Origin: a bacterium
GTDB taxonomy: Bacteria; Patescibacteriota; Minisyncoccia; Phycocordibacterales; UBA5272
Length of the DNA stretch: 23,101 nt
Direction: 5' to 3'
Assembly: GCA_023267475.1 (NCBI GenBank)
Contig: JAHFND010000005.1
Location: 1 to 23,101 of the forward strand
A model generated the notes under the pieces. The model ran no database searches and was not told the origin of the DNA. It saw nothing but the letters and a program-made list of their open reading frames with translations. Shown here in pieces: positions 14,042 to 20,704 of this stretch. A program made the position numbers and the translations under genes. The first letter of the stretch is position 1, and the number at the start of each line of letters is the position of its first letter.

Positions 14042-14803
14042 ATGACTGGACATATACATCCAATGAATCTTGCGATTGCTCGCATCTCTGACATTTTCTC
14101 TAAGCTCGGTTTTGATACGGTAGATGGTCCGGAACTTGAAGATGAATGGCATAATTTTGACGCATTAAATGTCGCGAAGGATCATCCATCTCGTGACATG
14201 CAGGATACTTTTTGGATTAAGAATAAGAAGGGGACAGATAAGTATGGTGATGATATGGGTTATGTACTTAGAACACACACAAGTAACATGCAGATCCGCA
14301 CTATGGAGAAGTATGTAAAAGAAGGAAAGGATTTACCGATTGCTATTTGTTGCCCTGGAAAAGTATTTCGTAACGAAGCAACAGACGCAACACATGAAGC
14401 CCAATTTCATCAAGTAGAAATGTTATACGTCGGGAAAGACGCTTCACTTTCTATGATGATAGGTGTGATTGAAAAGTTTTTCTCAGAATTTTTTGGAGAA
14501 GATTTAGTTATTAGGTTGCGTTCATCATTTTTTCCATTCGTTGAACCAGGAAATGAAGTAGATATGGAATGTTTTAAGTGTGTAGGCAAGGGATGTAGTT
14601 TATGTAAACAAACTGGCTGGATAGAAATCGGTGGAGCAGGAATGGTGCACCCGAAAGTTTTAGAAGCAGGAGGAATAAATCCGCGTGAGTATAAAGGATT
14701 TGCTTTTGGTTGCGGAATAGACCGAATGCTTATGCTTAAGTATGGAATAGATGATGTACGACTTTTGTATAATGGTGACCTTCGCGTAGTAAACCAATTT
14801 TAA
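14042..14803 (+). CDS. pheS: phenylalanine-tRNA ligase alpha subunit, catalytic core only
   Basis: This 253-aa protein is the class II catalytic core of PheRS alpha, which makes phenylalanyl-adenylate and charges tRNA-Phe. Motifs seen: HPMNLAIARISDIFSKLGF, DGPELEDEWHNFDALN, HPSRDMQDTFW (motif 1 area), RTHTSNMQIRTM, PGKVFRNEATDATHEAQFHQVE (motif 2) and GFAFGCGIDRMLMLKYGIDDVR (motif 3). A Cys4 knuckle (Cys177, Cys180, Cys185, Cys188) is inserted before GWIEIGGAGMVHP, as in some other bacterial PheS. The N-terminal coiled coil (about 80-100 aa) that binds tRNA in standard PheS is missing, and an in-frame stop 12 bp upstream of the ATG shows it is not encoded there. The pheT start codon is 2 bp downstream. 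Confidence 0.95.
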   Translation: MTGHIHPMNLAIARISDIFSKLGFDTVDGPELEDEWHNFDALNVAKDHPSRDMQDTFWIKNKKGTDKYGDDMGYVLRTHTSNMQIRTMEKYVKEGKDLPIAICCPGKVFRNEATDATHEAQFHQVEMLYVGKDASLSMMIGVIEKFFSEFFGEDLVIRLRSSFFPFVEPGNEVDMECFKCVGKGCSLCKQTGWIEIGGAGMVHPKVLEAGGINPREYKGFAFGCGIDRMLMLKYGIDDVRLLYNGDLRVVNQF

Positions 14804-14805
14804 TT

Positions 14806-17214
14806 ATGAAATTCTCTAAAGCGTGGTTACAAGATTATATAGTTGAAAAATTGCCCGAGGATTCGGTTATTGTCGATACTTTGAACAAGAAGGCATTTGA
14901 AGTGGAAGAGACAGTTAAATTAGATAAAGATACTATTTTTGATATTAAAGTTCTTCCGAATCGTGCGCATGATGCATTAGGACATGTGGGTATGGCACGC
15001 GAACTATGTGCAGATTTCGGTCTTACATTTAAAGAAGATAAAAGAGTAAGAGCAGACGATTCACTTACTGATAGTGGTATTGCTCAGGTGTTGGTGGAAA
15101 CAGATGATGCGAAAGCCTGTACCAGATTTATGAGTATGCGTGTTGATGGTGTGAAAGCAGGAGAGAGTCCAAGTTGGTTAAAAGAAAGATTGGAATCTAT
15201 CGGACAGAGAAGTATAAATAATATTGTTGATATTACAAATTACGTGCAGTTTACTTTGAATAAACCGATGCATGCGTATGACGCACGCAGTATCACAGGT
15301 ACTCTACGTGCACGATTTGCAAAGAGTGGAGAGACACTCGCCACACTTGATGAAAAAGAACTAACACTAGACGAAAAGACTCTTGTAATTGCAGACGATG
15401 AAAAAGTTTTAGGGTTGGCAGGAATAAAAGGAGGGAAGTACAGTGGTATAAAAAACGATACGACAAGTGTGATACTAGAGAGTGCGAATTTTAATTCTAC
15501 ACTCATTCGTAAAACAGGGGAGAAATATGGATACAAGACAGATGCATCAAAAAGATTTGAAAATGGCATCGCAAATTCACTCGTCGAAGAAGGGTTATAC
15601 ATGACAGCAAATTTGATAAAAGAAATTTGTTCTGATGCGAAGATTGGTGTGGCTACCGATGTATATCCGAAAAAAGAAAAAGCGTACAGAATTGGATTTT
15701 CTGTAAATGAAGTGAATGATATTTTAGGAACTTCTTATACAAAAGAAGAAGTGTTAGATGTGATGAAGAGACAGTCTTTTAATACGATATTAATTTCTAA
15801 ACCAAGAGAAATAATTTTGGAAAAAATGAACGAAGTTTTAGGTAAACCATACAAACGTGGTGCGAGCGTACAGCATGAGGCTCCAGATATGTTTGATTGT
15901 TCGGCGTTATCTAGGTGGCTGTTTATAGAAGTGGGTTATAGTGGTGTTCCGAGAATTTGTATTGATCAGTATGTGTATGGAGAAGTAATTGAAGAAAAAG
16001 ATCTAAGCTTAGGAGACCTTATATTTGTTAATACTGGGGTTGTTTTAGATAGAAAAGGGGATATTTTTTCAAAGATACTTGGTGTTAATGTAAAAGAATC
16101 TTCTGTTCGAGATACTACTGTTGAATTTATGCGTGGAACAAAAGTAGACGAAGCTGTAGATCACGTAGGTATATATGCTGGTGATGGTGATGTGGTCCAT
16201 GTCGGAAGCCAGACAGAAAAAGTAATTAAAGAAAAGCTGGCCACAAGTTCTTATTTTAAAAATAAATTACATTATAGAAGAATTATTTCTGATGACACAG
16301 AAAGACTTTTAGTCACTATTCCTTTTGAACGCATGGATCTTTATACAAAAGAAGATATCACAGAAGAAATAGGGCGTATTATTGGTTATGAAAAGATCAC
16401 TCCAACACTTCCGAAATTAAATCGTGTAGGGCTTACCCATAAGAGAATGTTTTATGAAAATAAAATACGCGAGATTTTAGTTAGGGCTGGATTCTCTGAA
16501 GTGATGACGTATACATTCGGTGATGAGGGAGATGTAGAAATAGTAAAAGGACTTGCAGATGACAAAGAAAAACTTCGCAGTAAATTAAGCGATGGACTTC
16601 TTCGTTCTATGTCGCTTAATCTCCATAATGCACCACTGCTTGGCCAAGACACGATTAAACTTTTTGAACTAGGAAATGTATTTGGAGAAGACTGTGAAGT
16701 CCGCCATTTAGGAATCGCAATAGATGATGGAGGAAAGAAGAGTAATTTTACAGAAGAAGTGGATTTGATACTTTCTGAAATAAAAAGAACATTAGATATA
16801 AAAGATTTTGAATATGAAACAGCATCAGTAAAGCCGTATGTGATTGAACTTGATTTTGATACAATGATTTCATCATTACCTGAGCCAGCCAACTATGAAG
16901 CACCTACATTCTCGTCTCTACCTGTGGTTAGTTACAAGACAGTATCTCCTTATCCGTTTATTGCCCGTGATATTGCTATGTGGGTACCTGCTGGTACAAC
17001 ATGGGAGAGTATCTACAATCTTTGCACTGAAGTACGGAATCCTCTTATCACTCGTATTGATTTATTTGATACTTTTTCTAAAGAAAACAAAACATCATTT
17101 GCATTCCGATTAGTATTCCAAAGTTATGAAAAAACTCTCACAGATGAAGAGGTGAACAAGATGATGGAGGGTTATTATGAAGTATTTAAGAGTAAAGGAT
17201 ACGAAATAAGATAA
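14806..17214 (+). CDS. pheT: phenylalanine-tRNA ligase beta subunit with inserted NlpC/P60 domain
   Basis: The 802-aa beta subunit begins MKFSKAWLQDYI as expected, then passes directly to FDIKVLPNRAHDALGHVGMARELC, so the N-terminal OB-fold tRNA-binding domain found in E. coli PheT is absent. B3/B4 editing-domain landmarks follow (RSINNIVDITNYV, MHAYDA). The B5 domain starts at about residue 305 (FSVNEVNDILGTSY) but is interrupted at about 328-495 by an NlpC/P60 domain and resumes with LLVTIPFERMDLYTKEDITEEIGRIIGY. The B6/B7 core and a C-terminal ferredoxin-fold anticodon-binding domain (about 705-802, YPFIARDIAMWV to KSKGYEIR) complete it. The frame is continuous and codon use does not change, so it looks like one real protein that pairs with PheS. 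The net length equals that of a normal PheT because one domain is lost and another gained. Confidence 0.94.
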   Translation: MKFSKAWLQDYIVEKLPEDSVIVDTLNKKAFEVEETVKLDKDTIFDIKVLPNRAHDALGHVGMARELCADFGLTFKEDKRVRADDSLTDSGIAQVLVETDDAKACTRFMSMRVDGVKAGESPSWLKERLESIGQRSINNIVDITNYVQFTLNKPMHAYDARSITGTLRARFAKSGETLATLDEKELTLDEKTLVIADDEKVLGLAGIKGGKYSGIKNDTTSVILESANFNSTLIRKTGEKYGYKTDASKRFENGIANSLVEEGLYMTANLIKEICSDAKIGVATDVYPKKEKAYRIGFSVNEVNDILGTSYTKEEVLDVMKRQSFNTILISKPREIILEKMNEVLGKPYKRGASVQHEAPDMFDCSALSRWLFIEVGYSGVPRICIDQYVYGEVIEEKDLSLGDLIFVNTGVVLDRKGDIFSKILGVNVKESSVRDTTVEFMRGTKVDEAVDHVGIYAGDGDVVHVGSQTEKVIKEKLATSSYFKNKLHYRRIISDDTERLLVTIPFERMDLYTKEDITEEIGRIIGYEKITPTLPKLNRVGLTHKRMFYENKIREILVRAGFSEVMTYTFGDEGDVEIVKGLADDKEKLRSKLSDGLLRSMSLNLHNAPLLGQDTIKLFELGNVFGEDCEVRHLGIAIDDGGKKSNFTEEVDLILSEIKRTLDIKDFEYETASVKPYVIELDFDTMISSLPEPANYEAPTFSSLPVVSYKTVSPYPFIARDIAMWVPAGTTWESIYNLCTEVRNPLITRIDLFDTFSKENKTSFAFRLVFQSYEKTLTDEEVNKMMEGYYEVFKSKGYEIR
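15787..16290 (+). other. NlpC/P60 domain inserted in PheT B5 (residues ~328-495)
   Basis: The inserted ~168 residues read as a full NlpC/P60 papain-fold domain: LGKPYKRGA, PDMFDCSALSRW with the nucleophile Cys365, VPRICIDQYVYG, LSLGDLIF, and DHVGIYAGDGDVVHVGS with His453 and His465 spaced 12 residues apart, as in the HVGIYLG...IHA signature. All three catalytic positions are occupied. A loop of ~45 residues between GDLIF and DHVGIY is longer than usual. There is no signal peptide, so it sits in the cytoplasm, unlike the usual wall-hydrolysing relatives. Confidence 0.88.
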
Positions 17215-17215
17215 T

Positions 17216-17764
17216 ATGAAATTAAACGTACCATACCATTCACAGTTTATTGATGTAAAAGATTACACTTGGAATATTCGTTCTTGTAGTGGCACATGCG
17301 TGGCTATGGTTATGGAATATTTTTTACAGAAGAATATAGATATTTTAGAATTCATGAAAGAGGCAGAGAATGCCGGTGGATACAGTAAGATAAATGGAAT
17401 GATGCATGATTACGTTATTTCATTTTTTGAAAAAGAAGGATTGAAGTCATGGAGATATAAAAATGTAGAGACAAAAGATAAATTAGAAAGTATTGACCAA
17501 CTTGTAGAATCTTTAAGAAATAATAATCCAGTGATTGTTTCTATAAATAAAATTGTCTTGGAACAGAAAAAGTTTCATACAATCCTTCTTGTTGGTTTTG
17601 AAGAAAATAAAAATGGAGAGATTACACATTTTTATTATCACGAACCAGAAGCGACAGTTGCTAAAGTAGAAGGGGATTCTCTAGTGGGTGGAGAGTTTAG
17701 ATTTTGTGATGTGGAGACGTTTAAGAATGGGTGGAGAGGACGTGCGATTTTTGTGTCAAAATAA
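17216..17764 (+). CDS. C39-like (Peptidase_C39_2) papain-fold cysteine peptidase
   Basis: The 182-aa protein resembles the Peptidase_C39_2 family. It opens LNVPYHSQFIDV, then TWNIRSCSGTCVAMVMEYF, where Cys24 aligns with the nucleophile of the family's DCGPACLAM. His121 in KFHTILLVGFEEN is the catalytic histidine, and YYHEPE places Glu143 where the family usually has Asp. No signal peptide or membrane segment is present, so a cytoplasmic site is expected. Its ATG follows the pheT stop by one base, indicating cotranscription and probably a related function with the NlpC/P60-bearing PheT. The usual C39 roles are bacteriocin leader cleavage or protein/peptide hydrolysis. The target here is unknown. 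Confidence 0.8.
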   Translation: MKLNVPYHSQFIDVKDYTWNIRSCSGTCVAMVMEYFLQKNIDILEFMKEAENAGGYSKINGMMHDYVISFFEKEGLKSWRYKNVETKDKLESIDQLVESLRNNNPVIVSINKIVLEQKKFHTILLVGFEENKNGEITHFYYHEPEATVAKVEGDSLVGGEFRFCDVETFKNGWRGRAIFVSK

Positions 17765-17769
17765 ATAGA

Positions 17770-17816
17770 GACTGTCACAATGGACAGTCCCGAAAAGGGG
17801 GTGTTTAATATTTTTT
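17770..17816 (+). terminator. likely terminator of the pheST-C39 unit
   Basis: GACTGTC (17770-17776) pairs with GACAGTC (17783-17789) around a 6-nt loop. A small second stem CCC/GGG around GAAAA follows, and a T6 tract lies at 17811-17816. The T tract is ~20 nt past the main stem, so efficiency is uncertain. Confidence 0.45.
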
Positions 17817-17821
17817 ATTCC

Positions 17822-18013
17822 TTAAATCGCAAACCGTTCGCGTATGACTTCTGTCATATCGCGTAAATCAAGGTCGCCAGTGATTTGGAGGAGGTCTTCT
17901 TCTTTTCCAGAAACAAGGTATTTAAGTATTTTTAACTTTTCTTCTTGCATTCTGGTATTAACTGCAAGTACAGTCCAAATCTTTTCTGCGAGTTTATTCG
18001 TCGGGACATCCAA
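17822..18013 (-). CDS. possible small helical protein, possibly extended through an in-frame TAG
   Basis: A 63-aa frame from a TTG at 18013 encodes a charged, mostly helical peptide (NKLAEKIWTVLAVNTRMQEE, DLLQITGDLDLRDMTEVIRE) with natural amino-acid composition. The frame stays protein-like upstream (KNSPKRPDQIKHL) as far as a TAG at 18052-18050, and five codons before that is an ATG (18067-18065) preceded by the purine-rich AAGAAAGAGAAAAG. Either it starts at a weak codon, or it is a gene broken by one nonsense change. I recognise no family. The stretch 17765-18284 otherwise holds no gene. Confidence 0.42.
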   Translation of the reverse strand: MDVPTNKLAEKIWTVLAVNTRMQEEKLKILKYLVSGKEEDLLQITGDLDLRDMTEVIRERFAI

Positions 18014-18103
18014 ATGCTTAATCTGGTCAGGTCTTTTCGGAGAGTTTTTCTATTCTGCTGGGTTCATCTTTTCTCTTTCTTAAGTCAATTGTTTAAATTG
18101 TCC

Positions 18104-18130
18104 CTATAGTAAAAAAGTTATTTACTATAG
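18104..18130. promoter_or_regulatory. 10-bp inverted repeat upstream of gyrB
   Basis: CTATAGTAAA (18104-18113) is repeated in inverted form as TTTACTATAG (18121-18130) with a 7-nt spacer. The arms also look like -10 hexamers (TACTAT/TATAGT) in both directions. It could be an operator, a divergent promoter pair or a hairpin in a leader. Confidence 0.4.
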
Positions 18131-18181
18131 ATAATTCTATTGTGTGCTTATTAAAAGTAATGTCAAATAATCCATGTGTTT

Positions 18182-18211
18182 AAGGGGTATGAAAACCCTT
18201 TGAAATAAGGG
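18182..18211 (+). promoter_or_regulatory. two mutually exclusive small hairpins before gyrB
   Basis: AAGGG (18182-18186), CCCTT (18196-18200) and AAGGG (18207-18211) allow the central segment to pair with either flank. They lie upstream of the predicted gyrB start site, so they matter only if transcription begins further left. The stems are only 5 bp. Confidence 0.25.
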
Positions 18212-18252
18212 CATTTTATACACTTTTTGTACTGGTAAAAAGTCTCTAAAAA

Positions 18253-18261
18253 TGCTATAAT
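18253..18261 (+). promoter_or_regulatory. extended -10 promoter of gyrB
   Basis: TGC then a consensus TATAAT (18256-18261). The start codon is 23 nt further, so this mRNA should have a short leader (~17 nt), unlike most promoters here. The leader has no evident Shine-Dalgarno site. Confidence 0.62.
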
Positions 18262-18284
18262 GGATGGACTAATTTCTTATATTT

Positions 18285-20363
18285 ATGGCCGCAAAAGAAC
18301 CAAAAAAGGGTAGTTATGGAGCAGATAGTATTCAAGTTCTAGAAGGTCTAGAACCGGTACGAAAGCGTCCTGGAATGTACATAGGTTCTACAGGGCCTGA
18401 CGGACTTCACCATCTCATTTGGGAAATATTTGATAACTCACGAGATGAAGCGATGAACGGTCATGCGAATCGTGTAGAAGTAGCTCTTCTTCCAAATAAT
18501 CAGATTCGTGTAGTAGATAATGGTCGTGGTATCCCGGTGGACATTCACTCAAAGACTAAGGTGTCAGCACTTGAGACAATCATGACTACACTTCACGCCG
18601 GAGGAAAATTCGGTGGAGATGGTTATAACGTGTCTGGTGGTCTTCACGGAGTGGGAGCATCAGTTGTGAACGCGCTTTCTATTATGTGTAAGGTAGAAGT
18701 ACATAAAGATGGTGGTATTTATATGCAAGAATACAAACAAGGTATTCGTAAAGCAAAAGTTGCACAGATTGGAAAGACGAAATTCCATGGAACAATTGTT
18801 ACGTTCGAGCCAGATGCGATTATTTTTAAAGAAGGTACTACATTTGAAATGAATCGTGTAGTTTCTCATCTTAGACAGCAAGCATATCTAGTGAAGGGTT
18901 TATCTGTCACTATTGTAGATGCACGTGAAGTAAAAGAAAAGCTAGATCTAGAAGGTGAGACTTATTTATCTGATTTAGGATTTGAGTGTCCTATTACTAC
19001 ATTTTATTTTGAAGGAGGACTTAAGTCTCTCGTAAAACATTACAACGAATTCTCAAAGCCAGTTCATAAAAATATTTTCTATGTTGAGAAGCAAGCAGAA
19101 GCAGAAAATGTAGGAGTAGAAATCGCACTTCAATATATTGATGATATTTCTACAAAAGTCGCAGCGTTTGCAAACAATATTCCTACAATTGAAGGTGGAA
19201 CACACGTGACTGGATTTAAGACATCTCTTACTCGTCTTATAAATGCATATGCTCGTAAGAATGGAATTCTAAAAGAAAAAGATGAAAATCTAACAGGAGA
19301 TGATGTGTTAGAAGGATTAACAGTAGTTATCTCTGTAAAACTTCGCGAAATACAATTCGAAGGTCAGACAAAAGCAAAGCTTGGAAGTATGGAAGCGCAA
19401 AGTGCGGTGTCTACAGTATTCTCAGATGCCTTTTCAGTTTTCTTGGAAGAAAATCCAGATGATGCAAAAGAAATTATAAATAAAGGATTGCTTGCGCTTC
19501 GCGCTCGTAAGGCTGCAAAGGCTGCAAAAGACAGTGTACTTCGTAAGGGGGCACTTGAAGGATTTTCTCTTCCTGGAAAACTTGCTGATTGTCAGAGTAA
19601 TGATCCAGTTGATTCAGAATTATTTATTGTGGAGGGAGACTCAGCCGGTGGTACTGCAAAGATGGGGCGTGACCGTGTTACTCAAGCTATACTTCCACTT
19701 CGTGGAAAGATTTTAAACGTAGAACGTGCGCGACTAGATAAGATGCTAGGTTCTGAACAAATAAAGAATCTCGTACTTGCGATGGGTGCAGCAATTGGAG
19801 ACACATTTAATATTGAAAAAGTAAGATATCACAAACTTATAATCGCTACAGATGCGGACGTGGACGGTGCACACATTCGTACACTTTTACTTACATTCTT
19901 TTATCGTTACTATCGCCCAATCATAGAAGCTGGATATGTGTATATTGCACAACCACCACTTTATAAGATTGCATTTGGAAAAGAAGTACATTATGCATAC
20001 TCAGATGAAGAAAAAGAAGCAGTATTAAAGAAACTCGGATTTGATTCTAAAGAAGCAGAAGAAATTTCTGAAGAGGGGGATGAACTACCAGTTGAAGGTG
20101 ATACTGAAGAAGAAAAGGATGAGAAGGTTGTGAAGAATAGAAGTAAGAAACCACAAATTCAGAGATACAAGGGTCTTGGAGAAATGAACTCAGATGAATT
20201 GTGGGAGACAACTATGGATCCAACTACTCGTACACTAAAATCAGTGGATGTACATGAAGCAGAAGAAGCTGATAAGGTTTTCGAAATGCTTATGGGTAGT
20301 GAAGTTGGTCCAAGAAAGTCATTCATTCAGACACATGCTAAGTCTGCAAATCTAGATATTTAG
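18285..20363 (+). CDS. gyrB: DNA gyrase subunit B
   Basis: The 692-aa protein is the ATPase subunit of a type IIA topoisomerase that introduces negative supercoils with GyrA. The GHKL ATPase domain shows RPGMYIG, EIFDNSRDEA, VDNGRGIPVDIH and GGLHGVGASVVNALS. The transducer and TOPRIM parts show VEGDSAGGTAKMGRDR, ILPLRGKILNVERARLDKML and ATDADVDGAHIRTLLLTFF, with metal-binding Glu and Asp residues intact. The C-terminal end has QRYKGLGEMNSDELWETTMDP. An acidic segment of about 30-40 residues (EEISEEGDELPVEGDTEEEK region, near residue 595) is inserted before this last block. Other bacterial GyrB proteins of this class are ~640 aa. ParE is the alternative, but QTHAKSANLDI at the end and the overall match favour GyrB. 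No gyrA is nearby. Confidence 0.94.
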   Translation: MAAKEPKKGSYGADSIQVLEGLEPVRKRPGMYIGSTGPDGLHHLIWEIFDNSRDEAMNGHANRVEVALLPNNQIRVVDNGRGIPVDIHSKTKVSALETIMTTLHAGGKFGGDGYNVSGGLHGVGASVVNALSIMCKVEVHKDGGIYMQEYKQGIRKAKVAQIGKTKFHGTIVTFEPDAIIFKEGTTFEMNRVVSHLRQQAYLVKGLSVTIVDAREVKEKLDLEGETYLSDLGFECPITTFYFEGGLKSLVKHYNEFSKPVHKNIFYVEKQAEAENVGVEIALQYIDDISTKVAAFANNIPTIEGGTHVTGFKTSLTRLINAYARKNGILKEKDENLTGDDVLEGLTVVISVKLREIQFEGQTKAKLGSMEAQSAVSTVFSDAFSVFLEENPDDAKEIINKGLLALRARKAAKAAKDSVLRKGALEGFSLPGKLADCQSNDPVDSELFIVEGDSAGGTAKMGRDRVTQAILPLRGKILNVERARLDKMLGSEQIKNLVLAMGAAIGDTFNIEKVRYHKLIIATDADVDGAHIRTLLLTFFYRYYRPIIEAGYVYIAQPPLYKIAFGKEVHYAYSDEEKEAVLKKLGFDSKEAEEISEEGDELPVEGDTEEEKDEKVVKNRSKKPQIQRYKGLGEMNSDELWETTMDPTTRTLKSVDVHEAEEADKVFEMLMGSEVGPRKSFIQTHAKSANLDI

Positions 20364-20364
20364 T

Positions 20365-20397
20365 AAAAAACCATAATAATTTTTGGATTTTTATGGT
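20365..20397 (+). terminator. possible hairpin terminator after gyrB
   Basis: ACCATAA (20370-20376) pairs with TTATGGT (20391-20397) around a 14-nt loop that includes T5 and T5 tracts. There is no T run after the stem, so it is a weak candidate. Confidence 0.3.
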
Positions 20398-20412
20398 CAG
20401 CAGCAGTAGTTG

Positions 20413-20441
20413 TTGACTACTCCTAGTTTTTGATGTAGTAT
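20413..20441 (+). promoter_or_regulatory. strong promoter of the small GC-rich gene
   Basis: TTGACT (20413-20418), a 17-bp spacer and TAGTAT (20436-20441). Transcription would begin near 20448, immediately before a 7-bp stem-loop (20451-20457 with 20464-20470) that would sit at the RNA 5' end. Confidence 0.58.
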
Positions 20442-20490
20442 AACAATTCTGTGTGATAATCATATCGCACTTGAAAAGAGGGAAAGACCA

Positions 20491-20658
20491 ATGGAAGAAG
20501 TTGTGAAACAACCCACCAAAAATGCTGGCGCAGTGGCGCTGGCACGGATCCCGGAGCAATTCCGGCATCCAGTTCAGGCCCTTCAGCAGAGGCAATTCGG
20601 ATGGACGCCTCCTCCGAAGGAACAGCAGCAAATGTCTCAACTTCAGCAACAGCAGTAA
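20491..20658 (+). CDS. small Gln/Pro-rich protein, 55 aa, GC-rich, unknown function
   Basis: A complete small gene can be read here: promoter at 20413-20441, a 5' stem-loop, the Shine-Dalgarno-like AGAGGG 8-9 nt before the ATG, 55 codons, TAA at 20656-20658 and a terminator at 20676-20704. The peptide starts MEEVVKQPTKNAGAVALARI, continues through RHPVQALQQRQFGWTPPPKE and ends in a run of glutamines (14 Gln in 55 residues). It has no membrane segment or cysteine. By my count the ORF is ~54% G+C with many C/G-ending codons, far above its neighbours, and it is the only gene here with a clear Shine-Dalgarno site. The DNA also contains hairpins (GGAT.CCGGA/TCCGG.ATCC near 20546-20570 and CAGCAG/CTGCTG around the stop), so a structured RNA is the alternative. 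Confidence 0.6.
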   Translation: MEEVVKQPTKNAGAVALARIPEQFRHPVQALQQRQFGWTPPPKEQQQMSQLQQQQ

Positions 20659-20675
20659 TCTGCTGGGTAGAGATA

Positions 20676-20704
20676 AAAAGCCGGACTAGTGCCGGCTTTT
20701 TTTA
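20676..20704. terminator. bidirectional terminator between the small gene and thrS
   Basis: AAAAGCCGG (20676-20684) pairs with CCGGCTTTT (20692-20700) around a 7-nt loop, followed by more T. On the minus strand the A4 becomes a T tract after the stem, so it can also end thrS transcription, whose stop codon lies at its edge. Confidence 0.8.

Noticed and set aside
15787..16290. Intein in PheT
   Set aside because: The insert has no Cys/Ser start block, no terminal His-Asn and no homing endonuclease motif. It carries NlpC/P60 signatures instead.
14806..17214. Assembly chimera or frameshift fusion of pheT with a peptidase gene
   Set aside because: One uninterrupted frame, with both halves of B5 in place on either side and similar codon use throughout. 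Still not excluded without read data.
17844..18083. Plus-strand 79-aa frame in the spacer before gyrB
   Set aside because: Ser-rich composition typical of an antisense shadow. The minus-strand frame is more protein-like.
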